From contig NZ_LIRJ01000373.1 of NCBI RefSeq assembly GCF_001419745.1, forward strand, positions 1 through 42,994: 42,994 bases of DNA, given 5' to 3'. Position 1 is the stretch's first letter. Each line of letters begins with the position of its first letter. Source of the stretch: Streptomyces silaceus (lineage in GTDB: Bacteria > Actinomycetota > Actinomycetes > Streptomycetales > Streptomycetaceae). Made by a program: the position numbers and the translations under genes. Positions 32,690-41,411 of the stretch are shown here, piece by piece. Under the pieces are notes generated by a model that was given only the letters and a program-made list of their open reading frames with translations, was not told where the DNA came from and ran no database searches.

Positions 32690-33109
32690 GTCTTCCCCCG
32701 TCTGGCTGTGTTCCCCGGAATACGCACGACACCGCGAGATGCTGAGAGGAGCGCGCTGAACCCGGTTCGCGCGCGGGGCGGAACCCCTGCACGTATCGAC
32801 ATGAGTTGACTCTGTGGGCGACTGTTCCAACATGAGTCGAAGATCGGTGCGGCCAGAGACGCTAATCCCGGCGCCACACGCTGTCAACAGATTCCTGGCC
32901 GGATCCGCTCCCCCTGCGGGTCAGCAGGGCGAAGGGGCCCGCCGTGCGATCCTCGACGCCTTCGTCGCGGCCCGCGCGGCCACCGCCACCGCACGGCGGC
33001 GGATACCCGCGCAAAGATCGACGGAGATTGAAACAGCCCTGCTCGGCCGGTCATCGACGGACTTGACCGATGCAGATACATTGCCTCGCGAGCAGGGAGG
33101 GAAGTCTTG
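32690..33109. promoter_or_regulatory. 420-bp intergenic region with promoters for the SARP gene and the EspR-like gene
   Basis: I see no gene here. ACATGAGT occurs twice (32799-32806 and 32830-32837), 31 bp or three helical turns apart, and the first copy runs into the palindrome GAGTTGACTC (32803-32812); these are candidate operator sites. TTGACT at 32806 with AACATG 17 bp further on resembles a plus-strand promoter. AGGGAGG before 33110 is the ribosome-binding site of the EspR-like gene. Confidence 0.45.
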
Positions 33110-33535
33110 ATGAGCTCAGACAGCGACGCTTCGCCGACATTGGCCGACAAGCTCAATCACCTTTTCGACACCGTGATTCCCGTCGGCCGGGGCCCCTACA
33201 GCACCGAAGAGGTCGCCCGCGCCATCACCGAGGCCGGCATCCCCATCTCCGGTAGCTACATCTGGCTGCTGCGCAAGGGCCGCCGGACCAACCCGACGCT
33301 CAAACACCTCGAAGGCATCGCGCAGTTCTTCGGCGTTCCCGCCGCCTATTTCCTGGACGACAAGGTGGCCGCCACCGTGCACGCGGAGCTCGGACTGCTC
33401 TCGGCGCTGCGGGACGCGCAAGTGCATCATGTGGCGCTGCGCGCCGCCGGGCTGTCGCCGGAGAGCCTCGACACCATCAGCGAACTGATTGAACGCGTAA
33501 GGGCGTTGGAGGGACTCCCGGGTGACTCGAGCTAG
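33110..33535 (+). CDS. EspR-like XRE-family DNA-binding protein
   Basis: This 141-residue protein resembles EspR of Mycobacterium: LADKLNHLFDTVIPVGRGPY followed by STEEVARAITEAGIPISGSY and a helix-turn-helix (YIWLLRKGRRTNPTLKHLEGIAQFFGVPAAYF), then a C-terminal dimerisation helix pair. EspR proteins bind DNA as dimers of dimers and act partly as nucleoid-associated regulators. In actinobacteria they often precede an ImmA-type peptidase and a MAB_1171c-type membrane protein, exactly as here. I take the ATG at 33110; the TTG just before it is in frame but less likely. A role in controlling the nearby SARP gene is possible, since the two are divergent. Confidence 0.9.
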   Translation: MSSDSDASPTLADKLNHLFDTVIPVGRGPYSTEEVARAITEAGIPISGSYIWLLRKGRRTNPTLKHLEGIAQFFGVPAAYFLDDKVAATVHAELGLLSALRDAQVHHVALRAAGLSPESLDTISELIERVRALEGLPGDSS

Positions 33536-33563
33536 CGGCGAGTCCACCCCCGAGGCGCCCTCG

Positions 33564-33584
33564 AAGTCATCGTGACCATGACTT
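33564..33584. promoter_or_regulatory. Short inverted repeat between the EspR-like and ImmA-type genes
   Basis: AAGTCAT and ATGACTT are perfect 7-bp arms around a CGTGACC spacer. The surrounding 124 bp are lower in GC than the neighbouring genes. It could be an operator for the HTH protein or a weak attenuating hairpin; nothing here decides between them. Confidence 0.35.
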
Positions 33585-33659
33585 GAATCAATCTGTTTCA
33601 GCCCCCATGCGCCGCTATTACATGTAGTTCATCAGTGAAACGCACGGGGGTGTTGTTCT

Positions 33660-34169
33660 ATGAAGGAACGAGAGTTGCGTCGGCGCTGCAAACGCCGTCT
33701 ACGAGCGCTCGGAATACAACTGCCGCTGGTGGCGGAAGACCTCTGCGAGCGCCTGGGCGAGCACCGGGGCCATCCGGTCCGGCTGATGCCGTACGCCCTT
33801 CCCGTCGCCGGACCCTCGGGGCTGTGGATCGCCACCGCGCAGGCGGACTACATCGTCTATCAGCGTGAGACCAGCAAGGCTCACCAGGACCACATCATCA
33901 TGCACGAGGTGGGACACATCCTCGGTGACCACCGCCACCCCGACGGCCAGGACGGCGTCTCCCGGGCCCTGCTCCCCAGCCTCTCCGCCGATGTCGTCAC
34001 CCGTGCACTCGGCCGCACCTCATACGACGAGGAGCAGGAGCGCGAGGCCGAGATGACGGCCACCATCATCATGGAGTGGTCCATGCTGCACGCGGTCCGC
34101 CCGCGGCAGTCCACCGACTCCTCCAGCCGCATAGAGTCGGCACTCGGCGACCAGCAGAGGTGGCTCTAG
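33660..34169 (+). CDS. ImmA/IrrE-type zinc metallopeptidase
   Basis: This 169-residue protein has the gluzincin motif HEVGH (82-86, in HIIMHEVGHILGDHRH) and a downstream Glu-rich helix (YDEEQEREAEMTATIIMEW) that supplies the third zinc ligand. ImmA/IrrE peptidases are cytosolic and typically cleave or inactivate an XRE-type repressor, the best-known case being the ICEBs1 ImmA-ImmR pair. The adjacent EspR-like HTH protein is the obvious candidate substrate, and the following membrane protein a possible sensor. Its stop lies 2 bp before the next ATG, so the two are co-transcribed. Confidence 0.9.
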   Translation: MKERELRRRCKRRLRALGIQLPLVAEDLCERLGEHRGHPVRLMPYALPVAGPSGLWIATAQADYIVYQRETSKAHQDHIIMHEVGHILGDHRHPDGQDGVSRALLPSLSADVVTRALGRTSYDEEQEREAEMTATIIMEWSMLHAVRPRQSTDSSSRIESALGDQQRWL

Positions 34170-34171
34170 GC

Positions 34172-35299
34172 ATGGTGAGCCTGTTCCTCGGCGCCGTCCT
34201 GGTCCTCTCGCTCGTCCGAAAGCTTGTCCAGTCGCTCCGGGCTCCCGACGACCGACTCCTGCGGTCGGTCACGTGCTGTCTGCTCTGCGCCCTGCTCACC
34301 TTCTCCCTGGGACTCCCGGTGAGCACCCGTCTCGTCGACGGGGCGATCGGCGCCGGGTCCGCCAAACTGCTCCAGAACGTGCTGCTCCTCAGCACGCTCT
34401 ACTGGCTGGTGTGCTTCTATCTGCACTCGGCCACGGACCCGGACACGGGGCGACGGCGCGCCCGCCTGGAACTCGTCCCGCTGGGCCTCACCGCAGCCGT
34501 GATCACGCTGGCCATGGTGACGACCCCACCCCATGAGCGCGACCACTCCTTTACGACTGCGCACATGCAGGCTCCCGAGATCGCGGTGTTCTACTGCGCG
34601 GCCGGTCTCTATCTCTGCTACGCGCTGGCGATGGCGCTGTGGTGGACGTGGCGCTACGCCCGGCTGTCCACCGGGCCGCTTGCCCACGGGCTGTGGGTAC
34701 TGGCGGTCTCCCTGGCGAGCATGGTGGGCGCGAGCGCCCTGCGCGAGGGGATGGTCGTGACCCGGTGGCTCGGCGGTACGGTCCCGCTGCCGCTCACCCT
34801 GGTCACCAAGCACCTCCTCGAAACGGTGGCGGTCCCGCTCTTCATCATCGGACTGCTCTATCCCGGGATCGTCAACCGGTGCTCCATGGTTCGCCTTTGG
34901 TGGCGCCACCGCCGGCTCTACCGCCGACTGGCACCCCTGTGGACAGCTCTGCACGAAGCCTTTCCCGAGGACGCCTTCACCCGGGCGGACCGTGGCTGGC
35001 GCAGAGTCACCCACGGCTGGACCGGCATCCACCATCGCTACTACCGCCGGGTGATCGAGTGCCGTGACGGCCTCGTACGGCTCAGTCCCCATCTCACCGA
35101 GTTCGAGGCGCTCTCCTCGGCCACGGACGACCTCCCGCGGGAAGTGATTGCCGGGCATCTGCGGGCGGCTCTCAGGGCCCACGCCGAGAGCGAGCCCGCT
35201 CCCTCGCGCGCCGTGCCGATCGCCCGGCCCTCGGGGGACAGCGTCACCGACGACGTACGCCAGCTCGTCACTCTCTCCGACGCGCTCGCCGTCAGGTGA
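34172..35299 (+). CDS. MAB_1171c-family (DUF6545-type) membrane protein
   Basis: This 375-residue protein has about seven hydrophobic helices in residues 1-240 (for example LLRSVTCCLLCALLTFSLGL, LLQNVLLLSTLYWLVCFYLH, IAVFYCAAGLYLCYALAMAL and TVAVPLFIIGLLYPG) and a cytosolic C-terminal domain that begins WWRHRRLYRRLAPLW and is typical of this family. The family is annotated as putative transporter but has no proven function. Its fixed company with an HTH regulator and an ImmA peptidase suggests signal perception across the membrane. I recognise no transport motif. Confidence 0.82.
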   Translation: MVSLFLGAVLVLSLVRKLVQSLRAPDDRLLRSVTCCLLCALLTFSLGLPVSTRLVDGAIGAGSAKLLQNVLLLSTLYWLVCFYLHSATDPDTGRRRARLELVPLGLTAAVITLAMVTTPPHERDHSFTTAHMQAPEIAVFYCAAGLYLCYALAMALWWTWRYARLSTGPLAHGLWVLAVSLASMVGASALREGMVVTRWLGGTVPLPLTLVTKHLLETVAVPLFIIGLLYPGIVNRCSMVRLWWRHRRLYRRLAPLWTALHEAFPEDAFTRADRGWRRVTHGWTGIHHRYYRRVIECRDGLVRLSPHLTEFEALSSATDDLPREVIAGHLRAALRAHAESEPAPSRAVPIARPSGDSVTDDVRQLVTLSDALAVR

Positions 35300-35580
35300 A
35301 CGGCGACGCTCCGCGGCCGTTCGTCTTCGTTGTCCGGTTTCAGGGTTTGCCGTCGACCCGTCCTGCTGTCTGCTGGAGGCGTGACCGAGCGGCTGCCGTG
35401 ACCCGGTGATCCCGCTCCCGCCCTCGCGCGCTCACTCATCACCAAGGTGCCCGGACCCTCGCACCGGATACGACTTCGAGACTCGAATCCTTGCAGGTCA
35501 GCGGCGTCTGTTCGCCTGTCGTGACGGCGGATCGCCGCATTCAGCGGAACACCCGAGGTGGAAGCCGAAGAGGAAGAGCG

Positions 35581-36432
35581 ATGGCGCTTTCCAGGATGGC
35601 GCGGGCGTGGGACGGGACCCGGAGTCCCGCTCGCGACGCGGCCGTCGCCGCGCAGTATCTGACCCCTGACGACGCGGCCCGCTATGCCGCGTCGTACGAG
35701 GGCCGGCGGCCGGCGGCACGGTACTACTGCTCCAGGTTGCACGTGATCGACGAGGCGCTTCGCGCGGGCCCGCGCGGTCGTCTGCTGGACGTGGGATGCG
35801 GGCCCGGGATGCTGGTGCGGCATCTTCTCGACACGCACCCCGGGGAGTTCCGGATCACCGGATGTGATCTGTCCCCGGCGATGATCGACGCCGCCGCGGA
35901 TCGGACGAAAGGCTCCGAGGACGTCGAGCTGACCGTGGCGCGCGTGGAGCAAATGCCCTTTCCCGACCAGCACTTCGACGTCGTCGTCGCCATGGGCGTC
36001 CTGGAGTACTCCGACGCCGACGCCGGGCTGCGCGAGATCGCGCGCGTGGTGCGGCCGGGCGGACTGGTCCTGGTGACGATGCTCAATCCGCTCAGCCCGT
36101 ACCGCGTGGCCGAGTGGTTCGTCTACTGGCCCTTGCTGCGCGTACTCGGCCGCGTCGAGCGGCTGTTCGGCGCTCAGCGGCACGCCGCGGACACGTCCGG
36201 CATCCGCGCGATCCGGTCGGGCCGGCTGCGCCGGATGATGCGCGCGCACGGGCTGACGACGGTGGACTCGGTCCACTACGACGTGACGCCCCTGGTCCCT
36301 CCGCTGGACCGGCCGGTCCGCCGGTGGAGCGCGAGGTGGCGCGACCATCCCGAAGAGACCGTGAGCAGAGGCGCCCGCCGCTGGCTGGGCACCGCCTACC
36401 TGCTCAGCGCGCGGCGCGACAACGGTGCGTAG
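35581..36432 (+). CDS. SAM-dependent methyltransferase (class I)
   Basis: This 283-residue Rossmann-fold methyltransferase has motif I in LLDVGCGPGMLVRHLL (about residues 62-77), an acidic motif II in ITGCDLSPAMIDAA and the post-motif VVVAMGVLEYSDADAGLREI with VVRPGGLVLVTM, as in UbiE/COQ5-like enzymes. The substrate is unknown; O- or N-methylation of the phenazine is possible but the gene lies beyond the HTH-ImmA-membrane protein triad. I chose the ATG at 35581 (GAGGAAG upstream) over 35491. The 281 bp before it show no other gene. Confidence 0.87.
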   Translation: MALSRMARAWDGTRSPARDAAVAAQYLTPDDAARYAASYEGRRPAARYYCSRLHVIDEALRAGPRGRLLDVGCGPGMLVRHLLDTHPGEFRITGCDLSPAMIDAAADRTKGSEDVELTVARVEQMPFPDQHFDVVVAMGVLEYSDADAGLREIARVVRPGGLVLVTMLNPLSPYRVAEWFVYWPLLRVLGRVERLFGAQRHAADTSGIRAIRSGRLRRMMRAHGLTTVDSVHYDVTPLVPPLDRPVRRWSARWRDHPEETVSRGARRWLGTAYLLSARRDNGA

Positions 36433-36471
36433 CGACGGCACATAGCGACGGCGCGCAGGGGGGCCGGCCAG

Positions 36472-36526
36472 GGTGCCGGTCGCGCGACTGGCACCGCCGG
36501 GGCGCGGACACCGTCCGCGCCCCGGC
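36472..36526. terminator. Tandem hairpins between convergent methyltransferase and DUF1062 genes
   Basis: A perfect 14-bp stem (36496-36509 with 36513-36526, loop ACC) directly follows a second 11-bp stem with one G-T pair (36472-36482 with 36485-36495). They lie between two convergent genes and can stop transcription in both directions. Confidence 0.8.
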
Positions 36527-36543
36527 TCTTGCGTGAGCGCCAC

Positions 36544-37092
36544 TCAGCGCTTGAGCATGAAGGAGAAGTCGCTCGACACCTTGCCGCTCAGCCGGACCGC
36601 CGAGATGAGCCTCCCTTGCGCGACCAGCCGCTCGACCTCGGCCCGCGGCAGACCGCAGCCGTCCGCGATCAGTCGCACCGGCCGGACCGGTATCCGCGCC
36701 GCGAAGCCGACCGACACGTCGATCACCTCGCGGTCCAGGTGGTCCGTTCCGCCGGTGTCCAGACGCCAGGCGCCCGTCCAGTCGAGGGCGAAGCGGTTGC
36801 GACGCTGCACGACCGGGTCCTGGAGCAACTCGGCCGCCAGAGAAGGGTCGTTGTCGTGCATCCGGTCCAGCAGATCGGGCCGTACGGAGCGTACGTTGGT
36901 CCGCTCGAAGACCGTGAGCTTCGCCGTGTCCCCGCACGAGGCGCACAGGACGAGGACCCAGGCGTCGAGCAGTTTGTGGTTCGCGTTGACGCGGAATCTG
37001 CCGTTGGCCCGGAAGCGTTCGGACGCGCACGCGTGGCAGCGTCGGACAACGGTGGGCAGGCAGGTGGGCATGACCACCCAGATGGTGAGCAC
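36544..37092 (-). CDS. DUF1062 family protein
   Basis: This 182-residue protein matches the DUF1062 pattern: two Cys pairs (RRCHACASERF and VLCASCGDTAKL) that would bind zinc as a ribbon, around RVNANHKLLDAWVLV, then a helical C-terminal part. DUF1062 members are small cytosolic proteins of unknown function common in Firmicutes and Actinobacteria. The start is the GTG at 37092, which gives the family-typical MLTIWVVMPTCLP beginning. It is not obviously linked to its neighbours. Confidence 0.85.
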   Translation of the reverse strand: MLTIWVVMPTCLPTVVRRCHACASERFRANGRFRVNANHKLLDAWVLVLCASCGDTAKLTVFERTNVRSVRPDLLDRMHDNDPSLAAELLQDPVVQRRNRFALDWTGAWRLDTGGTDHLDREVIDVSVGFAARIPVRPVRLIADGCGLPRAEVERLVAQGRLISAVRLSGKVSSDFSFMLKR

Positions 37093-37295
37093 AGAAGTAC
37101 ACCGGTTTCAGTGAGAGTCCGCAGCAAGAAGCAGCGCGGCGCGCAGGGCGCGACGCGCGACGAATCAGCGCTTGGGGGGTCTCACACGGTGTACAACGGC
37201 ACGTCCTTGCCTGGACAACTCGGCTCCGCAGCAAGGTAACGGCGGGGTGGGGCGGCGCTCCACTGAATTTCGAGCGCCTCAGTGCCCCCGCGCAG

Positions 37296-37328
37296 GCCCG
37301 TACCGGCCGGACGGTCGACCGGACGGGC
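37296..37328 (-). terminator. Probable terminator after the lipoprotein gene
   Basis: A 10-bp GC-rich stem with a single bulged A (37296-37306 with 37319-37328) begins about 15 bp beyond the stop of the lipoprotein gene. The hairpin shape and position fit a factor-independent terminator; there is no T-run. Nothing else was found in the 251 bp between 37093 and 37343. Confidence 0.5.
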
Positions 37329-37343
37329 CCGGGAACGTTCGGG

Positions 37344-37994
37344 TCAGCTCGCCCCGCCCTGGCCGGCGCTGCCCATCGGGCCGACCTTCACGGAGGAACC
37401 GGAGCCGTCGGTGACGGGCAGGGTGGCGGCGCCCGGCCACTCGACGGAGAACGACTTCGTCTCGTTCGGCGGGGTGATGACGAGGCTGCTGACCTTGACG
37501 CCGGAGCCGCCCGACTCGTTGAGCGGGTAGGTGACGCCGAAGAACACCGACTCGCCGTCCTTGAGGACCATCGGGCTGGACTCCTGGCCGCTGCGCTCGG
37601 CCGACAGATCGCCCTCACTGGTCTTCAGGTCGACGCCCGCGTACCCGGACAGGAGGCAGTCCCGCCCGCCGCCGTTCTTGAACTCGACCGCGACGGTGCC
37701 CTCGTCGTCGCCGTCGATGGTGCTGTCCTTCGCGGTGATGTCCAGGTCGTCGGTGCGGCACTTGGCGGCCTTGGCCTGCGCGTCCGAACCGGATCCCGCC
37801 GAGCTCTTGCCCGCGGAGTCGTCCTTGCCGCCGCCCTGCTCCGAACCGCCGGAGCCCGAACCGCCGCCCGAGGTGGACGAGGACGACGAGGACGAGCCGT
37901 CGCTCTGCGCCGTGCCGTCGTCGCCGTTGCAGGCCGTGAGCGAGAGACCCGCGGCGACGGCCAGGGCGGCGAAGGTGAGCTTGCGAACGCGCAT
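37344..37994 (-). CDS. Secreted lipoprotein with a DUF4232-like domain
   Basis: This 216-residue precursor has a signal peptide (MRVRKLTFAALAVAAGLS) and a lipobox LTAC, so Cys about 23 would be lipidated and the protein anchored to the outer face of the membrane. A Ser/Gly-rich linker (about 30-75) leads to a beta-sandwich-like domain (about 80-216) with two Cys (CRTDDL and RDCLLSGYAG) that can form a disulfide, as in DUF4232 proteins of Streptomyces. Function unknown. I chose the ATG at 37994 with GAGGAAG upstream. Confidence 0.88.
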   Translation of the reverse strand: MRVRKLTFAALAVAAGLSLTACNGDDGTAQSDGSSSSSSSTSGGGSGSGGSEQGGGKDDSAGKSSAGSGSDAQAKAAKCRTDDLDITAKDSTIDGDDEGTVAVEFKNGGGRDCLLSGYAGVDLKTSEGDLSAERSGQESSPMVLKDGESVFFGVTYPLNESGGSGVKVSSLVITPPNETKSFSVEWPGAATLPVTDGSGSSVKVGPMGSAGQGGAS

Positions 37995-38365
37995 CGTTTT
38001 CTTCCTCAAGTTCGGTGGGAGGTACCGGCCGCTCGCGCCGAGCCGGTGTTCGACTTCGGTACGAGCGAGCGTTTCTGCCCACCAGGACCGGCCCGCCCCG
38101 GCCGGCCGTTCCGCCCCACCACCCGCTCATACAATCCCGTTACACGCGAGGCCGCGCACACCCCGCGCAGGGAGGCGCCCCCGCCCAGTGGCGACGGGGG
38201 TTCCCCCATCTCCGGGCACTTGTTCGAGCTCGCCGTACGCTGCGACAGACTCGTGACTCAGGGGGACTTGACCGCAACCGGCGGCATGTCATCTCTCCTG
38301 GCGCAGGGGTGGCGCTCAGCATCCCCGGGTCCGGAAGGCACCCCGCCTCCCCCGGCCGGGGGCGC
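37995..38365. other. 371-bp intergenic region without a convincing gene
   Basis: Open frames here have poor codon patterns and no family match. The palindrome CCCCCGGCCGGGGG at 38349-38362 lies 3 bp beyond the stop of the trypco2 gene and may help end its transcript. The promoter of the lipoprotein gene should be near 38000-38150 but I could not define it. Confidence 0.5.
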
Positions 38366-38671
38366 TCACCGCTCTCCGTCCACCTCTTCACCCGCGACGT
38401 ACGCCGTCGTCAACACCCCTTTGCTCGTGCGGACCTTGGGCTGCAGGGTCAGAGTGATCCGCTGGGTCCGCGCGGACGTGTGCGCGGCGTCCGCCCCGCC
38501 CTCCAGCACCCAGAAACGGATCTTGCCGTGCCCGCCCGCCGTGCGCTGGGCCGCCACGGTCGCCTCGATCTCGACCGGGCCGAGTTCGAACTGGACCGGC
38601 TGGTCGGCGCCGTCGACCACGGCCTCGTTCAGCTCCGTGCGCAGGGCGCGAATCATTTCGGCGAGTTCCAC
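38366..38671 (-). CDS. Trypco2 (trypsin co-occurring domain) protein
   Basis: This 101-residue protein fits the trypco2 family: MELAEMIRALRTELNEAV, then VQFELGPVEIEATVAAQ and RFWVLEGGADA, ending in a strand with QRITLTLQPK. The family is named for genes beside trypsin-like proteases and has been placed by comparative genomics in NTP-dependent conflict and programmed cell death systems, where it acts as an adaptor. Here the divergent neighbour is indeed a trypsin-like protease, with 109 bp between starts. Its own function is not proven. Confidence 0.8.
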   Translation of the reverse strand: MELAEMIRALRTELNEAVVDGADQPVQFELGPVEIEATVAAQRTAGGHGKIRFWVLEGGADAAHTSARTQRITLTLQPKVRTSKGVLTTAYVAGEEVDGER

Positions 38672-38780
38672 CGTGCATCTCCTTGGTGTGCGGCGCGCGC
38701 CGTACGCTCGTCCAAGTGGCGCTCAACGCACAGCAGTTGGTCGCGCGAAGCCTAGCTACTCGGCGGCTCGGGCGGAACAA

Positions 38781-40064
38781 GTGAAGGAAGCGTCAGGACT
38801 GCGGGCGGGCCAGGTGGCCGAGGTCCTCGTGACGCACGACGCGGGCGAGCGCCGTGGATCCGGCTATCTCGTCGGTCCGGGCACCGTCCTGACCGCCGCG
38901 CATGTCGTCGCGGGAGTCCGCCGCGCGCGGGTACGGTTCGACGCCGACCGCCCCGGCGAGTACATGAACGACGCTCAAGTGCTCTGGCATCACAAGGGTG
39001 TTGACGTCGCCGTGCTCGGCGTACCGTCGAGGGATTCCCTGTCGGTCAGCACCGCGCGCTTCGCCCGCGTTCCCGAGGACGACGTACTGCTGCGATGCAG
39101 TGCGGCGGGCTTCCCCCGCTTCACGTTGCGGGAGGGACAGGGCGGTTCGCGTTTTCGGGACTGCGAACACGTCCACGCGTCCTGTTCGGTGCCGGCCAAC
39201 CGCCGTGAGGGGACGCTGGATCTACGGGTTCCCCCGCCCTCCCCCGCCGAGGCCGGCGCGCGGTCCGGTTCGCCCTGGGAGGGCATGTCAGGAGCCGCGG
39301 TGTTCAGCGACGGCCTGATCGTCGGCGTCGTCTCCCGCCACCACCTCACCGACGGGCGCGGCTGGAGGAGCTCCTGGGGCGCCGTCTGACGCCGGACGCT
39401 CTGCTGTGCGTCGGCGCACGGACGCGGACCGCTTCGACGTACGCGGCCGACGGTCAGCTGGAGCGCTATCTGGCGGCGGCCGAGCGCTACGCGGGGACGC
39501 ACCCCTACGACGACGTGTCGTTCGGTCGCACCCCGCCGCTCGTCGGATCCCGCCCTCGCCGGGGCCGTGCGGGTCAGACCGGCGCGTGCGCTGATCGGAT
39601 GGGATCCGCGCGGCGCGGATCTGTGCGCCGCGCTCGGCCGGGACGCCGACGTGGGCGACGCCGCCCGGGTGGAGGCGCTCCGGGCGCTGGCGCGCCTGAG
39701 GGACCCGCGCGCCGCCGACCTGTGCGCGGACCTCTGCGCGCAGCCCGCGCTCAGCGCGACACACCGCACCTGGATCACCATCCTGCTGGTCTCGCTCGGC
39801 GACCCGCGCGGAGCCGACCAGTACGCCCTGCTCGCCGCGGACGCCCGGCTCGGCCTCGCGCGCCGCCGACGCCTCATCAGGACGCTGGGCCGGCTCCCGT
39901 TCACCCGCGCGGGTGACCTGTGCGCCGAACTGGCATTGGACGCACGGCAGATGAGAGAGGTGCGGGCCGCCGCCGTCGAGGCGCTGCTGCACCGCTGCCC
40001 CGACGCGCGTGCCGTCTCCCTGGCCGCGGCGCTCTCCGTCGAGACCACGGCCGACCGTGCGTGA
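38781..40064 (+). pseudogene. Trypsin-like serine protease fused to HEAT-like repeats, interrupted by two compensating frameshifts
   Basis: The first 190 codons encode a cytosolic trypsin-fold protease without signal peptide: His41 (VLTAAHVVAG), Asp75 (HKGVDVAVLG) and Ser170 (GMSGAAVFSDG). The frame then meets TGA at 39387. Coding sense moves to another frame from about 39356 (LEELLGRRLTPDALLCVG, later GQLERYLAAAERYAGTH) and returns to the first frame near 39540, continuing as short helical HEAT-like repeats (DPRGADLCAALGRD, RDPRAADLCADLCA, GDPRGADQYALLA) to 40064. Losing one G from a G run near 39354 and gaining one base near 39538 would explain it. Either sequencing errors hide an intact gene of about 430 codons or the gene is decaying. 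The GTG start has only a weak ribosome-binding site. Confidence 0.75.
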
Positions 40065-40085
40065 ACTCGCTAGTCTGGAGGTTCC

Positions 40086-40943
40086 GTGTCTAGTGCATTC
40101 GGGGCAGGGGTTGGGGCCATGGTCCAGACTTGGTCGGTGTCCGGCGTCGAGGTGTCCGTCACTTCCAGACCGGAGCGGACGGTCGTACGCGTAGCGGGAA
40201 AGCTGCACCACAGCGCTGTCGTGGCCCTCCGGAAGCAGCTCTCCCATCTGTCCGACCAGGGCTACTGCCTGGTGCTCGACTTCAGCCACGTCTCGTTCCT
40301 GGGCTTCGCCGGGGTGGAGCTGGTCGAGGCCATGGCGGAGCAAGTGCGCTCCGTGGGCGGGGAGATGGAGGTGTGGGGAGCCCACGATCCGCGGCTGCGG
40401 GCCCTCCATCTGAGAGGTGGTCTGCGCTCCCTGCGGCTCAGGGACGGGGACGGCGCGCCGTCCGACGTCGCCGCCCAGGGACGTAATCAGCGGGTGCTGC
40501 GCGAGGCACTGGCCAGGGCACTGCATGCGACAGGCGCTCCGATGGGCAACGCCCAGATCCTGGACCCCGCGTCGGACGGTCTGCACATCACGGTCCAACG
40601 GGGCTTCCGGCAGCCGTTCCTGTCCTTCTTCCGCCATGTGCGGGTCAGCGGGCACGAGGAGCCGGCCGCGGGGCACGGGAGCAGCTGCGGCCTCGCGGCG
40701 CAGGAGCAGTCCCCCATCTTCGTGGAGGACGTGCGGTCCTCGCCCCTGTTCGTGGGGACGACGGCGCTGGACGTCCTCCAGGACGCGGGCGTGTTCGCCG
40801 TCGCGTCGCTGCCCGTCCTCAACGCGGCGAACGAGCTGACGGGGATGATCTCCACCCACCATGCCCGGCCCCTCACGTGGACCCCTGAGGCACGGGAGGA
40901 GCTGAAGCACGTGGCCCGGGCGGCCGGCCAGCTAGCGCAGTAG
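40086..40943 (+). CDS. STAS-GAF protein (anti-sigma factor antagonist-like)
   Basis: This 285-residue protein has a STAS domain (about 20-120) with VTSRPERTVVRVAGKLHHSA, LVLDFSHVSFLGFAGVELV and a conserved Ser in the phosphorylation loop, and a GAF-like domain (about 140-280) with QSPIFVEDVRSSPLF and GVFAVASLPVLNAANELTGM. STAS domains of this type bind anti-sigma factors and are switched by phosphorylation; GAF domains sense small ligands. The streptomycete partner switch network uses many such pairs. The GTG start at 40086 has GGAGG upstream and is preferred over the ATG at 40119. It follows the protease gene by 21 bp. Confidence 0.85.
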   Translation: MSSAFGAGVGAMVQTWSVSGVEVSVTSRPERTVVRVAGKLHHSAVVALRKQLSHLSDQGYCLVLDFSHVSFLGFAGVELVEAMAEQVRSVGGEMEVWGAHDPRLRALHLRGGLRSLRLRDGDGAPSDVAAQGRNQRVLREALARALHATGAPMGNAQILDPASDGLHITVQRGFRQPFLSFFRHVRVSGHEEPAAGHGSSCGLAAQEQSPIFVEDVRSSPLFVGTTALDVLQDAGVFAVASLPVLNAANELTGMISTHHARPLTWTPEAREELKHVARAAGQLAQ

Positions 40944-40994
40944 GCGGCCGGCTCGCGCAGCAGGGACGAACGGCCGGCGCCGGCAGCGCGTTGA

Positions 40995-41411
40995 TCAGTC
41001 GGGCAGCGGAAGGGGCCGGGGCGGCAAGACGGCGGCACGCAGGCATCTGATCGCCAGTTGGGGCGCGTTGACGGCCCACTCCTTGGCCTCGGCGCCGGGC
41101 ACCCGGCTGGAGGACCACACGGTCACGAGGAGTTTCGCCGCGGTCCTCAGCTGCTCGCGGGGGGCCTCGACGGCGGTGTCTGCGATGGCCTGCTCGGCCA
41201 TGTCGCACAGGGCGGGATCTGTGGAGTTCCGGCGGCTGACACCGTGGATCAGGACGGTGTACAGCGTCATGAAGACATCGGCGTCCTCGGCGGCGAGTTC
41301 GATGGCGTCCTGGGCGTAGCGGACGAGTTCGGAGAGCCGCGTGAGCTGAAGACCCAGCTGCTCGCCGGCACCCTCGGTGCCGGATCCATGCTGAAACGGG
41401 GGTCGGTTCAT
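40995..41411 (-). CDS. Hypothetical helical protein
   Basis: I do not recognise this 138-residue protein. It is soluble and largely alpha-helical (LGLQLTRLSELVRYAQDAIE, ADVFMTLYTVLIHG, CDMAEQAIADTAVEAPREQL, AAKLLVTVWSSSRVPGAEA) with no membrane segment, signal peptide or metal motif. GAGGA before the ATG supports the start. It is convergent with the STAS-GAF gene. The 195 bp upstream, to the VAO-type gene, hold no gene. Confidence 0.6.
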   Translation of the reverse strand: MNRPPFQHGSGTEGAGEQLGLQLTRLSELVRYAQDAIELAAEDADVFMTLYTVLIHGVSRRNSTDPALCDMAEQAIADTAVEAPREQLRTAAKLLVTVWSSSRVPGAEAKEWAVNAPQLAIRCLRAAVLPPRPLPLPD

